Shown piece after piece: positions 55,955 to 64,000 of a stretch of DNA of 64,000 bases. Under the pieces are notes generated by a model that had not been told where the DNA came from, did no database searches, and saw only the letters and a list, made by a program, of their open reading frames with translations. A program made the translations under genes and the position numbers. The stretch's first letter is position 1, and each line of letters opens with the position of its first letter. The DNA is taken from positions 42,132-106,131 of the forward strand of contig NZ_QPIJ01000006.1 of NCBI RefSeq assembly GCF_003336665.1, read 5' to 3'. The stretch comes from Vreelandella rituensis. GTDB taxonomy: Bacteria; Pseudomonadota; Gammaproteobacteria; Pseudomonadales; Halomonadaceae.

Positions 55955-58900
55955 TTACTGACTCCACCCGTTCGACAGCACCTCGGCTTGCTTGAGTATC
56001 AACTCCACCGCCTCTATGGCCTTGTCAGGCGGGTACTTGTAGCGTTGCAGCGTGCGCCGTACCAGAATGCGCAGCTTCGCGCGCACGCTTTCGCGTACCT
56101 GCCAGTCGACTGTGGTGGACTTGCGTAGCTTGTCGGTGATTTCGACCGCGATCTTTTTCAGGGTATCGTCGCCGAGTTCACGTACGGCGCTTTCGTTATT
56201 GGCCAGCGCATCGTAGAAGGCGACCTCGTCCGGGGTCAGGCCCAAAGCCGCGTCGCGTTCCAGTTCCGCTTGGAACTGCTTGGCCATGGCGATCAGCTCT
56301 TCGATCACCTGGGCAGTCTCGATACCCCGGTTGTTGTACCTGCGCAGCGTTTCCTGCAGTCGGTCGCCGTACTTCTTCTCTTGTACAACGTTGCTGCGGG
56401 TCTTGGCCTTGATGTCGTCTTTCAACAGTTTTTCCAGCAGCTCGACCGCGAAATTTTTGTAGGGCATTTGGCGGACGTCTTCGAGAAACTCGTCGGATAG
56501 CAGGCCGATGTTGGGCTTGTGGAGACCACACAGCGCAAACACGTCAGTGACACCTTCGGAAACCAGTGCGTTGTCCAGAATTTGCTTGAGTGCCGTGTTC
56601 TTTTCTTCCTCGGTGAGCTTGCGGTCAACGCTGGTGAACTTGGTAATGGCGGCCTTCATGGCGGAGAGGAAGGCGATCTCTTTGTGCAGGTCACGAGCTT
56701 CGTCGAGGGTGCTGCACAAGGAGTAAGCCTTGTTCATGGCCAGCACGGTGTCGAGGAAACGTTTCTTGCCATCTTCCAGTCCCAGTATGTAGTTGGCTGC
56801 CGGTACCAGCAGCTTGTTGGGGTGCTCTTCAAAGCTGCTGTAGTCGAATCCTTCGCCCTTCGGACCTTTGGCAAACATGCCGTGGATGATGTCGAGCTTC
56901 TCCAATAGCACGGCATAGGCCTCTTCCGCGCTGTGGGCGGGCTGACCTTTGCCTTTGGCATCGGTGTAGGTCTTCAGCGCCTGTTTCAGCTCATTGGCAA
57001 TACCGATGTAGTCGACCACCAAGCCGCCCGGCTTGTTCTTGAACACTCGGTTCACGCGGGCAATGGCCTGCATCAAGTTATGGCCCTTCATGGGCTTGTC
57101 GATGTACATGGTATGGCAGCAAGGTGCGTCGAAACCGGTCAGCCACATATCCCGCACAATCACTAGCTTGAGCGGGTCATCAGGGTTTTTAAAACGCTTC
57201 TCCAGCCGCTTCTTGGTCTGCTTGTTGTAAATATGCGGCTGTATCAGGGGTTTATCCGACGCCGAGCCGGTCATGACGATCTTGATAGCGCCTTTTTCCG
57301 GGTCGGCGTCGTGCCACTCGGGCCTAAGTGCGGTGATTTCGTTGTACAAGTGAGCGCAAATGTCCCGGCTCATGGCCACGATCATGGCTTTGCCTTCGAT
57401 AGACGCACTGCGCGTCTCGAAGTGATTGACCAGGTCAGCGGCGATCTCTTTTAAGCGCGGTTCGGCGCCGACCAGCTTCTCCAGCTGGCTCCACATGCCT
57501 TTGGCGCGCTCACGCGAGCCAACGTCTTCCTCATCCTCGAAGACCTCTTCGACTTGGTCCGACAGCGCTTCGATATCTTCGCGGTTGATGTCCAGCTTGG
57601 CCAAGCGCGACTCGTAGTAAATCGGTACCGTTGCCCCGTCATCGACGGCGTCTTGTATGTCGTAGACTGAGACGTAGTCGCCGAACACCGCGCGGGTATC
57701 CTTGTCTTCGCTCGCGATGGGTGTGCCGGTAAAGCCAATGAACGACGCGTTAGGTACGGCGTCACGCATGTGCTTGGCATAGCCGAATTTGTAGCTGCCG
57801 TCCTTTTTGAGCGTAGCCTTCAAGCCGTACTGGCTGCGGTGGGCTTCGTCGGAGATCACCACGATGTTGTGGCGGTCGTTGAGGATGGGGTGCCCAACTT
57901 CTCCTTCTAGCAGCGCGAATTTCTGCACGGTGGTAAAAATAATACCCCCCGACTCGCGCTCGGCAAGCATTTGGCGCAGCTCATCCCGGTCGTGGGCCTG
58001 AACCGGTGTCTGCTTCAGCAGTTCCTTGGCGTTGCTGAACGTGGCAAATAGCTGGCCGTCGAGATCGTTTCTGTCCGTGACGATAAGCAGCGTCGGGTTG
58101 TGCATTTCCGGCTGCTGCAACAGTTTCCCGGCGTAGCAGCACATGGAAATGCTCTTGCCGGAACCTTGTGTGTGCCAGACAACCCCGGCTTTCTTGCTAC
58201 CCGGTACCACTTCATCGCCGTAGGACGCGCGCTTCTCGCCCTGTGTATTGTCCTTTGGTGCTTCAGCCGCGATCACGGTGGCACGCACGGCTTCGCGCAC
58301 GGCATGGAACTGGTGGTACCCGGCGATTTTCTTAATGAGCCGGTCAGCGTCGGTTTCAAACAGCACGAAGTAGCGGATGTAATCCAGCAGCCGCTCGCGG
58401 TCGAAAAAACCGCGCACCATGGTTTCCAACTCCCACTCCAGCAGTGGCTTGTCGTCTTCGTGCTTGATGGTGCGCCATGGCATGTAGCGTTCTTGACTGG
58501 CGGTCAATGAGCCAACACGCGCATTGAAGCCGTCGCTGATCACGGTGGCTTCGTTGTACACAAACAGCTCGCTGACCTCGTCCTTGTAGGTCTGAATCTG
58601 GTTGTAGGCATCCCAGATATCGACGTTTTCCGCATTGGGGCTTTTCAGCTCCAACACCGCGAGCGGCAGGCCGTTGATGAAGCACACGACGTCAGGCCGA
58701 CGTAGTTGTTTGGTGCCTTCAATGGTGAACTGATTGATCGCGCGGAAGCGATTTTCACCGATATGGGTGAAGTCGATCAAAAACGCCCGGTCATGCACCT
58801 CGTCATCGCCATCTTTATACTTCACCGGCACGCCATCGAGCAGCAAACGGTGGAAAGCGCGGTTGCTAATGATGAGGTCAAGGCTTTCGGGTTTGCTGAC

Positions 58901-59110
58901 CTGAGCGATCACCTGTTCCAGCGCATCCTCGGGTAGATGAGGGTTGATACGCTTCACGGCCTGTTCGACGTCGCCTGGCAGCAGCACCTGCCGGTAATCA
59001 CGGCGCTCCGGTTGCACCCCGTCAGGGGCAATGTCCGGCCCGTTGGCGACTTCCCAGCCGTTATCGGCGAACCATTCGAGGCACGCCTGCTCCAGTTGGT
59101 CCTCGGTCAT
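55955..59110 (-). CDS. hsdR: Type I restriction enzyme, R subunit
   Basis: A 1051-residue HsdR, the translocase/nuclease of the restriction complex. The N-terminal PD-(D/E)xK nuclease is seen as D140...ELK (154-156, AVLELKSP). The SF2 motor has HTQGSGKS (313-320), DEAH (421-424), FIGFTGTPI and the late motif [21 protein letters not shown]. The C-terminal 300 residues resemble the DUF3387 helical domain that contacts HsdM/HsdS. The ATG at 59110 ([14 protein letters not shown]) has GGGAG upstream. An in-frame GTG 13 codons earlier is less likely. It is the last gene of the hsdM-S-R operon, 58 bp after hsdS. Confidence 0.95.
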   Translation of the reverse strand: MTEDQLEQACLEWFADNGWEVANGPDIAPDGVQPERRDYRQVLLPGDVEQAVKRINPHLPEDALEQVIAQVSKPESLDLIISNRAFHRLLLDGVPVKYKDGDDEVHDRAFLIDFTHIGENRFRAINQFTIEGTKQLRRPDVVCFINGLPLAVLELKSPNAENVDIWDAYNQIQTYKDEVSELFVYNEATVISDGFNARVGSLTASQERYMPWRTIKHEDDKPLLEWELETMVRGFFDRERLLDYIRYFVLFETDADRLIKKIAGYHQFHAVREAVRATVIAAEAPKDNTQGEKRASYGDEVVPGSKKAGVVWHTQGSGKSISMCCYAGKLLQQPEMHNPTLLIVTDRNDLDGQLFATFSNAKELLKQTPVQAHDRDELRQMLAERESGGIIFTTVQKFALLEGEVGHPILNDRHNIVVISDEAHRSQYGLKATLKKDGSYKFGYAKHMRDAVPNASFIGFTGTPIASEDKDTRAVFGDYVSVYDIQDAVDDGATVPIYYESRLAKLDINREDIEALSDQVEEVFEDEEDVGSRERAKGMWSQLEKLVGAEPRLKEIAADLVNHFETRSASIEGKAMIVAMSRDICAHLYNEITALRPEWHDADPEKGAIKIVMTGSASDKPLIQPHIYNKQTKKRLEKRFKNPDDPLKLVIVRDMWLTGFDAPCCHTMYIDKPMKGHNLMQAIARVNRVFKNKPGGLVVDYIGIANELKQALKTYTDAKGKGQPAHSAEEAYAVLLEKLDIIHGMFAKGPKGEGFDYSSFEEHPNKLLVPAANYILGLEDGKKRFLDTVLAMNKAYSLCSTLDEARDLHKEIAFLSAMKAAITKFTSVDRKLTEEEKNTALKQILDNALVSEGVTDVFALCGLHKPNIGLLSDEFLEDVRQMPYKNFAVELLEKLLKDDIKAKTRSNVVQEKKYGDRLQETLRRYNNRGIETAQVIEELIAMAKQFQAELERDAALGLTPDEVAFYDALANNESAVRELGDDTLKKIAVEITDKLRKSTTVDWQVRESVRAKLRILVRRTLQRYKYPPDKAIEAVELILKQAEVLSNGWSQ

Positions 59111-59168
59111 TCCTTGCTCCCTGTTTTGTGGCTTCGGCTTTACTTCCACGCTCTTTCGCCTACATCCC

Positions 59169-61199
59169 TTATTCGTTTCCGCTACTTAGTTTCAAGGCAT
59201 TCTGGCGCCTTCGAGCTTTTACATCATTGAAGTGCTGGTTGATGGCTTTCAGGGGGACGTGTAGGGCGTTTTCTAGCTTTGTCATGTGGGTAACCATCCA
59301 GTCGATCATTTCTGGCCAGTTAGCCCTGTCATAACTATCTATGTCCCTTGTGTGCTGAAGTCGGAATGCTAATCTGCAGTTCAATTGCCACCAGACCAAT
59401 GGGTAGCCATAGGATGCCTCGATCTCATTTTTTTGCTCATTTAAGCGTTCATATACATAGTTATTGGCCTCTTCTTCGTTTTTCTGAAGGCACAAACCGA
59501 CGCCGATCTCGTTTTTGTCAAAAATCAGGTGATAAGCTATTCCTTTAATGCCGGAATCCATACTCAACCAGTGAATTTTGGACGGCCTTACATTGTTGTA
59601 CAACGAACTGCTGCAGTTGCTGAAGGCGTCCAGCACCTTTTCCCAGAACATTAAACGCAAGGTGGGTCGATGTGTTTGCTGGGTGTCAGCGCTTTGCTTT
59701 TTGGCTTTCTTGATGACCATGGAATCGGTGAGATTAGGTGCAGGGATAATCTGGTCGACATCGTGAAAGTGGGCCACATCCTGCGGTTCGGCATGCGCCT
59801 CGTCGTTGACGTCTGGCAGTGTCAGCTCACCGGAAAGGAGCTTGGGCAATAGTATGTCCCTTGTACTAGATAGAGATGAAGATTCCGAATGGAGAATTAG
59901 CTTTTGCTGTAGTAATGGTTCAATAAGTTCTGAGAATCGTTGAACTATTGAGTCGATCGGAATCGTCAGTGGATATTGGGAGATTGCCTTACCACTGACA
60001 TTAGCCTGAGCGCTACCATGTGCCTGCCCTTCAACATACTGTTTGAAAGCGGAGTCTCGCGCATTGCAGTAGAGTAGAGCCTTTTGATAGTACTGCTTGG
60101 GTTTTAGTCGGCCCACTCGTTGATTCAGAAACATCCTGTTCTCTGTAATTGGGACTAGTCCTGTTTCACCAGGATAACCGGTCATGCCAATCAGCAAGTC
60201 ACCACCGTAGAGCTCAAATCGTTCGAGGCCAGCGACCGTTTCTTCTTGTACGTAGCTGCAAGATTGAGTGTCCACAAATGCAGGTTTTACTGAACCTATT
60301 TTGACTACTGGGAACCCAGAATCTGACCAGTCTTTACTTTTAAATGCATAGCCATTCTGGAAGTCGCAAATGTCACTCAGGTAGCCTGACTCCCACCCCT
60401 CCGGTATCTCGTTCAGCTCGCTGTCCTGCATCGCTGAGGGGAATAGCTCAGCAGTGGCACGAAGCTCGGCGTGGCGCTCGGACTGCTCGATGCTTAGTGT
60501 GGCCAGCTGGTCCGCCGTTTTGCCTGACACTGTCTCCATGGCAGCGAGCAGTGCATCCTCTTCGCTGCCGCCCGCTTCCAGCGCAGCGACCTTGGCCTTC
60601 ACCGGCTCAAAGTCGACAAACCAACTTTTGAACAGGGTTTGGGCCATCTTTTCAAGGGTTTGGTTGATCTGATGGTTGAGCTGGATTTTTCTCTCTAAGC
60701 CATCAAGTATGGTCGCTACCGCGTTTTGAAAATCAATCGAATATACAGGGACCTGTAGGTTTGCTAGGTCAGAGCCTCTGATACCAGCCGCACCGGCCCC
60801 TTGCTCTATTATGGTATCCATAGCCTGCTTCCCTAAGGGGCTATCGAAATAGTAAAAATAAAACAAGGGGTTATAATCGTTATGGTTGAGCCTGCAGCGA
60901 ATCAGGTGAGACTCAAAACATACAGGCTCTTTGTCATCCAAAAATATAGAGCATTTACCCGCGCCTTCACGTACAAGGGACTGTCGAGCAAAAAGTAAGT
61001 CACCTTTTTGAAGCAAGGAAATGGCTAGTTCCTTATCGGTAAGCGGAGCTCGATCCATCGGGACGTTATCAATGCGAGGGTGCTTAAAAAGCTCCCCCAT
61101 ATTGACCATTTTTATGCCCTCGCCGCGAATTTTTTTAGGCTTTGTAAGTCCGTTACGAAGTGGTACGTCCAGCAAGTCCGAGAAAGGCTTAAACCTCAT
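59169..61199 (-). CDS. hsdS: Type I restriction enzyme specificity subunit fused to a DUF4268-like domain
   Basis: A 676-residue HsdS, about 200-250 residues longer than usual. Target-recognition domain 1 is about residues 1-155. The first conserved helical spacer is 156-265 ([20 protein letters not shown], then [20 protein letters not shown]). Domain 2 is about 268-415, and the second spacer 416-462 ends [16 protein letters not shown] linker (465-510) leads to residues 512-655, with [31 protein letters not shown] and [20 protein letters not shown], matching the DUF4268 pattern. The two recognition domains predict a bipartite DNA target. Its ATG overlaps the hsdM stop by 11 bp. The gene looks richer in A/T than hsdM and hsdR. 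Confidence 0.92.
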   Translation of the reverse strand: MRFKPFSDLLDVPLRNGLTKPKKIRGEGIKMVNMGELFKHPRIDNVPMDRAPLTDKELAISLLQKGDLLFARQSLVREGAGKCSIFLDDKEPVCFESHLIRCRLNHNDYNPLFYFYYFDSPLGKQAMDTIIEQGAGAAGIRGSDLANLQVPVYSIDFQNAVATILDGLERKIQLNHQINQTLEKMAQTLFKSWFVDFEPVKAKVAALEAGGSEEDALLAAMETVSGKTADQLATLSIEQSERHAELRATAELFPSAMQDSELNEIPEGWESGYLSDICDFQNGYAFKSKDWSDSGFPVVKIGSVKPAFVDTQSCSYVQEETVAGLERFELYGGDLLIGMTGYPGETGLVPITENRMFLNQRVGRLKPKQYYQKALLYCNARDSAFKQYVEGQAHGSAQANVSGKAISQYPLTIPIDSIVQRFSELIEPLLQQKLILHSESSSLSSTRDILLPKLLSGELTLPDVNDEAHAEPQDVAHFHDVDQIIPAPNLTDSMVIKKAKKQSADTQQTHRPTLRLMFWEKVLDAFSNCSSSLYNNVRPSKIHWLSMDSGIKGIAYHLIFDKNEIGVGLCLQKNEEEANNYVYERLNEQKNEIEASYGYPLVWWQLNCRLAFRLQHTRDIDSYDRANWPEMIDWMVTHMTKLENALHVPLKAINQHFNDVKARRRQNALKLSSGNE

Positions 61200-62907
61200 A
61201 ACCTAGCCCCCCAAGGTTGCGTTTGATCTCTGCTTCCAGCCGGTCGCTTTCGTTGAACTGCTCACGTAGCTGCTCGGTCAGCAGTGCCATTTTGTCTGCG
61301 AAGGGCACTCCGTCGTCTTCAAGTTCCGCTGCACCCACGTAGCGCCCCGGCGTTAGCACGAAGTCGTGCTTCTGGATCTCGGCGAGCGTGGCGGACTTGC
61401 AGTACCCGGCGACGTCTTCATAGTTCTCGTCACGCTGCCACGCGTGGAAGGTGTCCGCGACCTTGGCGATGTCATCGGCGGTGAAGTCGCGTATCACGCG
61501 GTCCTTCATGTAGCCCAGTTGGCGAGCGTCGATGAACAATACCTCACCCTTGCGGGAGCGCTTTTTCACGCCGTTAGGCGATAACCCGCCAGTCTTATCC
61601 TTGGTCAGGAACCAGATACACGCGGGGATTTGCGTGTTGGTGAACAGCTGGCCCGGTAGCGCGACCATGCATTCCACCAGATCCTCTTCCACCAGCCGCT
61701 TGCGGATCTCGCCTTCGTTGTTGGTATTGGAACTCATGGATCCGTTGGACAACAGCAGTGCCATGCTGCCCGCTGGACGCAGGTGGTACAGCATGTGCTG
61801 CAGCCAGGCGAAGTTGGCGTTATTTTTCGGCGGCGTGCCGTACTTCCAGCGCGCATCGTCAGCGAGCGATTCGCTCCACCAGTCCTTCATGTTGAATGGG
61901 GGGTTAGCCATCACAAAGTCAGCGCGCAGGTCGGGATGCTGATCGTTCAGGAAGGTGTCGGCGTTTTTCTTGCCGAAATTGAAATCGAGCCCCCGAATGG
62001 CCATGTTCATGGCCGCCAAACGCCACGTGGTGGGGTTTGACTCCTGCCCGTAAACCGAGATGTGCTTGCGCTGCTCAGCAGCGTCGTAGTGCCATTCTTT
62101 GGCGTGTTCCTCGATGAACTTGTCATTGGAAACGAAAAAGCCCCCCGAGCCCATGGCCGGGTCATACACGCGTCCGCTGTAGGGTTCGAGCATTTCCACG
62201 ATCAGCGAAACGATGCTCTTCGGCGTGTAATACTGCCCGCCTTGCTTGCCTTCGGCCAAGGCGAACTGCCCGAGGAAGTATTCGTAGACGTGGCCGAGAA
62301 TGTCCTTGCTTTGCAGGCTGAGCTTTTGTCCTTGGTACTCAGGCGTGGAGAACGAGGTGTTGGAAAATGAATTGATCAGGCCGATCAGCTTGTCATCCTC
62401 AACCTGAAAACGGCTGATGCTGTTCAAGATGCCCTTGAGCTTGGGGTTGGAGTGCTCGATTGCTTCCAGCGCATTGTCGATCAACCACGACACCGAGCGC
62501 AGCTTGACGTCATTGCCGTTGGCATCCTGCCAGAGCACGGAGCCGGTAGGCAGCGCCACCTTCGATTTGAGCGTATTCCATCGCGCCTCCTTGGGCACCC
62601 AGAACACGTTGGCTTCGCGGTAGTAGTCGAGCACCTCCAGCTCTTCATCCATTGCCTGCTGGTACTCGTTGTCACTGTCGAAGTCTTCACGCGGCAAATG
62701 GTAGATGTTGTCGTCGCTGTCGTGCTGGAACAGCTCGCGCAGCTCACGCTGGCGTTCCTCGAAGGCGTCGGAGACGTACTTCAGGAAGATTAGCCCCAGT
62801 ACCACGTGCTTGTAGTTCGCCGCGTCGAGGTTGGCTCTGAGCTTGTCCGCCGCCTTCCAGAGCTTGTCGTCCAGCTCCTTGAGGAATTGCTGTTCCGTGG
62901 TGTTCAT
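61189..62907 (-). CDS. hsdM: Type I restriction enzyme, M subunit (N6-adenine methyltransferase)
   Basis: A 572-residue HsdM that methylates adenine and forms the M2S core. The N-terminal helical domain (NTTEQQFLKELDDKLWKAAD) is followed by the SAM-binding motif DPAMGSGGFF (249-258) and the catalytic NPPF (335-338). The start is the ATG at 62907, with a purine-rich GAGAGAG upstream. An in-frame start 14 codons earlier would overlap the recombinase gene. It is the first gene of the hsd operon, 22 bp after the recombinase stop, so it may share the recombinase transcript. Confidence 0.95.
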   Translation of the reverse strand: MNTTEQQFLKELDDKLWKAADKLRANLDAANYKHVVLGLIFLKYVSDAFEERQRELRELFQHDSDDNIYHLPREDFDSDNEYQQAMDEELEVLDYYREANVFWVPKEARWNTLKSKVALPTGSVLWQDANGNDVKLRSVSWLIDNALEAIEHSNPKLKGILNSISRFQVEDDKLIGLINSFSNTSFSTPEYQGQKLSLQSKDILGHVYEYFLGQFALAEGKQGGQYYTPKSIVSLIVEMLEPYSGRVYDPAMGSGGFFVSNDKFIEEHAKEWHYDAAEQRKHISVYGQESNPTTWRLAAMNMAIRGLDFNFGKKNADTFLNDQHPDLRADFVMANPPFNMKDWWSESLADDARWKYGTPPKNNANFAWLQHMLYHLRPAGSMALLLSNGSMSSNTNNEGEIRKRLVEEDLVECMVALPGQLFTNTQIPACIWFLTKDKTGGLSPNGVKKRSRKGEVLFIDARQLGYMKDRVIRDFTADDIAKVADTFHAWQRDENYEDVAGYCKSATLAEIQKHDFVLTPGRYVGAAELEDDGVPFADKMALLTEQLREQFNESDRLEAEIKRNLGGLGYEV

Positions 62908-62929
62908 AAACTCTCTCTTGGGATAGGCA

Positions 62930-63493
62930 TTACAAAGAGAAGCCTTCACGTTTCAGCGAGGCATTCAATGTTGTTCGGCTTACTTTAAAATGCTCGGCAA
63001 CTTCAGCCTTTGTCATCATCGGGTCAGCTAGCATTGCAGCTGCTTTTTTCGTATCAGATGGCGTCATCGCCGGTCGCCTGCCACCTTTGCGACCACGCGC
63101 ACGTGCGGCAGCGAGACCCGCCTTGGTGCGTTCGGTAATCAGACTGTGTTCGAACTCGGCCAGCGCACCGAAAATGTGAAACACCAGCTTGCCGCCCGCA
63201 TTGGTCGTATCAATCGCTTCCGTCAGTGAGCGAAACCCTATGCCGCGTTGCTGAAGGTCTTCGATGATTTCAACCAGGTCTTTAAGGGATCGGGCCAGTC
63301 GATCCAACTTCCAGACAACAAGGGTATCGCCTTTGCGCAGGGTGGATAAACACTGCGTTAGCTGGGGGCGCTCCCTGAGCTTACCCGTGAACTTTTCTTC
63401 AAATACTTGCTCGCAGCCGGCCTCGCTCAGAGCATCTAGCTGAAGCTCCGCGTGCTGATCCTGGGTACTGACCCGTGCATAACCGATGATCAT
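62930..63493 (-). CDS. Serine recombinase of the resolvase/invertase (Pin) family
   Basis: A 187-residue small serine recombinase. The N-terminal catalytic domain has MIIGYARVSTQDQ with the nucleophilic serine at residue 9, and WKLDRLARSLKDL with the catalytic arginines. A long E helix follows, then the C-terminal helix-turn-helix (TKAEVAEHFKVSRTTLNASL). Such proteins invert or resolve DNA between short sites, or are relics of Tn3-type transposons. No transposase is visible in the window. It lies directly upstream of hsdM on the same strand. Confidence 0.93.
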   Translation of the reverse strand: MIIGYARVSTQDQHAELQLDALSEAGCEQVFEEKFTGKLRERPQLTQCLSTLRKGDTLVVWKLDRLARSLKDLVEIIEDLQQRGIGFRSLTEAIDTTNAGGKLVFHIFGALAEFEHSLITERTKAGLAAARARGRKGGRRPAMTPSDTKKAAAMLADPMMTKAEVAEHFKVSRTTLNASLKREGFSL

Positions 63494-63587
63494 AAGAAAA
63501 GGTACCTAAACTGTTCATAGATAGTTGTACGGGTTTACGATCACTAAAACAAGCGGATTGAGGCTTTTTGAGGGCATGGCGGCGTCG

Positions 63588-63612
63588 TTCAACAAACGGT
63601 CGTTTTCTTTGC
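63588..63612. other. Possible recombination crossover site
   Basis: CAACAAACG and CGTTTTCTTTG form an imperfect inverted repeat around a GT dinucleotide (63599-63600), about 95 bp upstream of the recombinase start. Small serine recombinases cut with a 2-bp overlap at the centre of such sites. This is based on symmetry only. Confidence 0.25.
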
Positions 63613-63700
63613 ACTCTATGCCCTATTTACTGGACAATCATAAATATTCAGCTATTGGAGAAGGTAAACTGTCGTTAACTTATTTTTGTAGGAGAGAGTT

Positions 63701-63934
63701 ATGGGTCAAAACGATCTACAGTCTAAGGATTTTAATAAAGCTGACAATGATAAAGCGCTGAACAAGCTGAAAGGCTCAGTACGCAATTATGAGCAACCCT
63801 TTGATCCAATTGGAAATGATGACTGGGAAACCCTGCTGCTGGAAGGCCTTACGCCCGGCACCACCCACGCAGATGAGCTCGAGTTATTGTCAAATCTGGT
63901 GTACGACGGTCAGGCGGCGTTCCTGTCTGACTGA
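63701..63934 (+). CDS. Small acidic protein, possibly antitoxin-like
   Basis: A 77-residue hydrophilic protein, MGQNDLQSKDFNKADNDKAL, with a very good TAGGAGAGAGTT ribosome-binding site. The segment WETLLLEGLTPGTTHADELE resembles the C-terminal toxin-contacting tails of MazE/AbrB-type antitoxins (LxxLLxGxTPxxxHxxE). No SpoVT-AbrB DNA-binding domain is present and no toxin gene follows within the window. The 3' end overlaps a convergent partial frame. I cannot assign a function with confidence. Confidence 0.5.
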   Translation: MGQNDLQSKDFNKADNDKALNKLKGSVRNYEQPFDPIGNDDWETLLLEGLTPGTTHADELELLSNLVYDGQAAFLSD

Positions 63935-64000
63935 TCGATTACTTGCTCTCCGTCCTGGAACTTGACGTTGTTGATGACCAGTTCCAGTTTCTGGAAATGC
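63910..64000 (-). CDS. C-terminal fragment of an unidentified gene running in from the right edge
   Basis: The minus strand reads in frame to a TGA at 63910, ending HFQKLELVINNVKFQDGEQV then IDQSDRNAA. The composition is protein-like. Only about 29 residues are visible, so the family cannot be named. A transposase or other mobile-element protein is possible given the neighbourhood. It overlaps the 3' end of the small plus-strand gene by 25 bp. Confidence 0.3.
   Translation of the reverse strand, partial: HFQKLELVINNVKFQDGEQVIDQSDRNAA

Noticed and set aside
59169..61199. Phase-variable inversion of hsdS by the neighbouring recombinase
   Set aside because: No second or partial hsdS copy and no long inverted repeats within hsdS were found in the window, so shuffling cannot be claimed.
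62930..63493. Tn3-type transposon carrying the hsd genes
   Set aside because: The recombinase resembles resolvases, but no Tn3 transposase or terminal inverted repeats are visible on either side.

Overview
The window is a chromosomal segment of a gammaproteobacterium, most likely a Halomonadaceae (Halomonas-like) species. This rests on the gammaproteobacterial ribosomal gene order and protein sequences, the Pseudomonas/Halomonas-type tRNA-Trp-secE-nusG arrangement, a fabA-fabB pair, and a moderately high GC content by eye. The genus is an inference, because no 16S gene is present.

Region 1 (1-22,900, all on the minus strand) is the translation/transcription super-cluster. Read in the direction of transcription, it runs: tRNA-Tyr, tRNA-Gly, tRNA-Thr; tRNA-Trp, secE, nusG, rplK, rplA, rplJ, rplL, rpoB, rpoC; rpsL, rpsG, fusA, tuf; rpsJ, rplC, rplD, rplW, rplB, rpsS, rplV, rpsC, rplP, rpmC, rpsQ and the start of rplN. 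Sigma70-like promoters can be read before the tRNA-Tyr operon, before tRNA-Trp, before rpsL and before rpsJ (a perfect TTGACA-17-TATAAT). Terminators follow tRNA-Thr and tuf, and an attenuator-like hairpin lies between rplL and rpoB. The usual tufB gene between tRNA-Thr and tRNA-Trp is absent.

Region 2 (23,000-40,800) is ordinary housekeeping and transport: coaX-birA (minus), typA/bipA (plus), an NSS-family Na+ symporter followed by a HAAT-type ABC transporter operon (livG-F-H-M-like) with its binding protein convergent to it, a DASS/SLC13 carboxylate transporter, a small membrane protein, a TlpA-like thioredoxin with an unusual membrane domain, rapA, and a YfcH-like epimerase.

Region 3 (40,900-49,700, plus strand) starts with a renalase-like flavoprotein and a CbiX-like chelatase. 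A tightly packed cluster follows: MerR-family regulator, DNA photolyase, NTF2/SnoaL-like protein, short-chain dehydrogenase, FAD amine-oxidase-like protein, DUF1365 protein and a Cfa-like methyltransferase. The set looks like a light or photo-oxidative-stress programme combining DNA repair with membrane-lipid modification. The regulator lacks the B12-ligand residues of CarH-type photoreceptors, and the Cfa-like enzyme lacks two residues of the bicarbonate site of true cyclopropane synthases, so both may work differently from the textbook proteins.

Region 4 (49,700-55,500) holds a PAS-GGDEF-EAL c-di-GMP protein, fabA-fabB (unsaturated fatty acid synthesis), a PlsC-like acyltransferase and a degenerate SDR/RmlD-like protein.

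Region 5 (55,500-64,000) is accessory DNA: a complete type I restriction-modification operon (hsdM-hsdS-hsdR) in which HsdS carries a C-terminal DUF4268-like domain. A Pin/resolvase-type serine recombinase lies immediately upstream, with a small antitoxin-like gene and a truncated unidentified gene at the right edge. The HsdS-DUF4268 fusion with its adjacent recombinase and the photolyase/lipid cluster are the two systems most worth following up.
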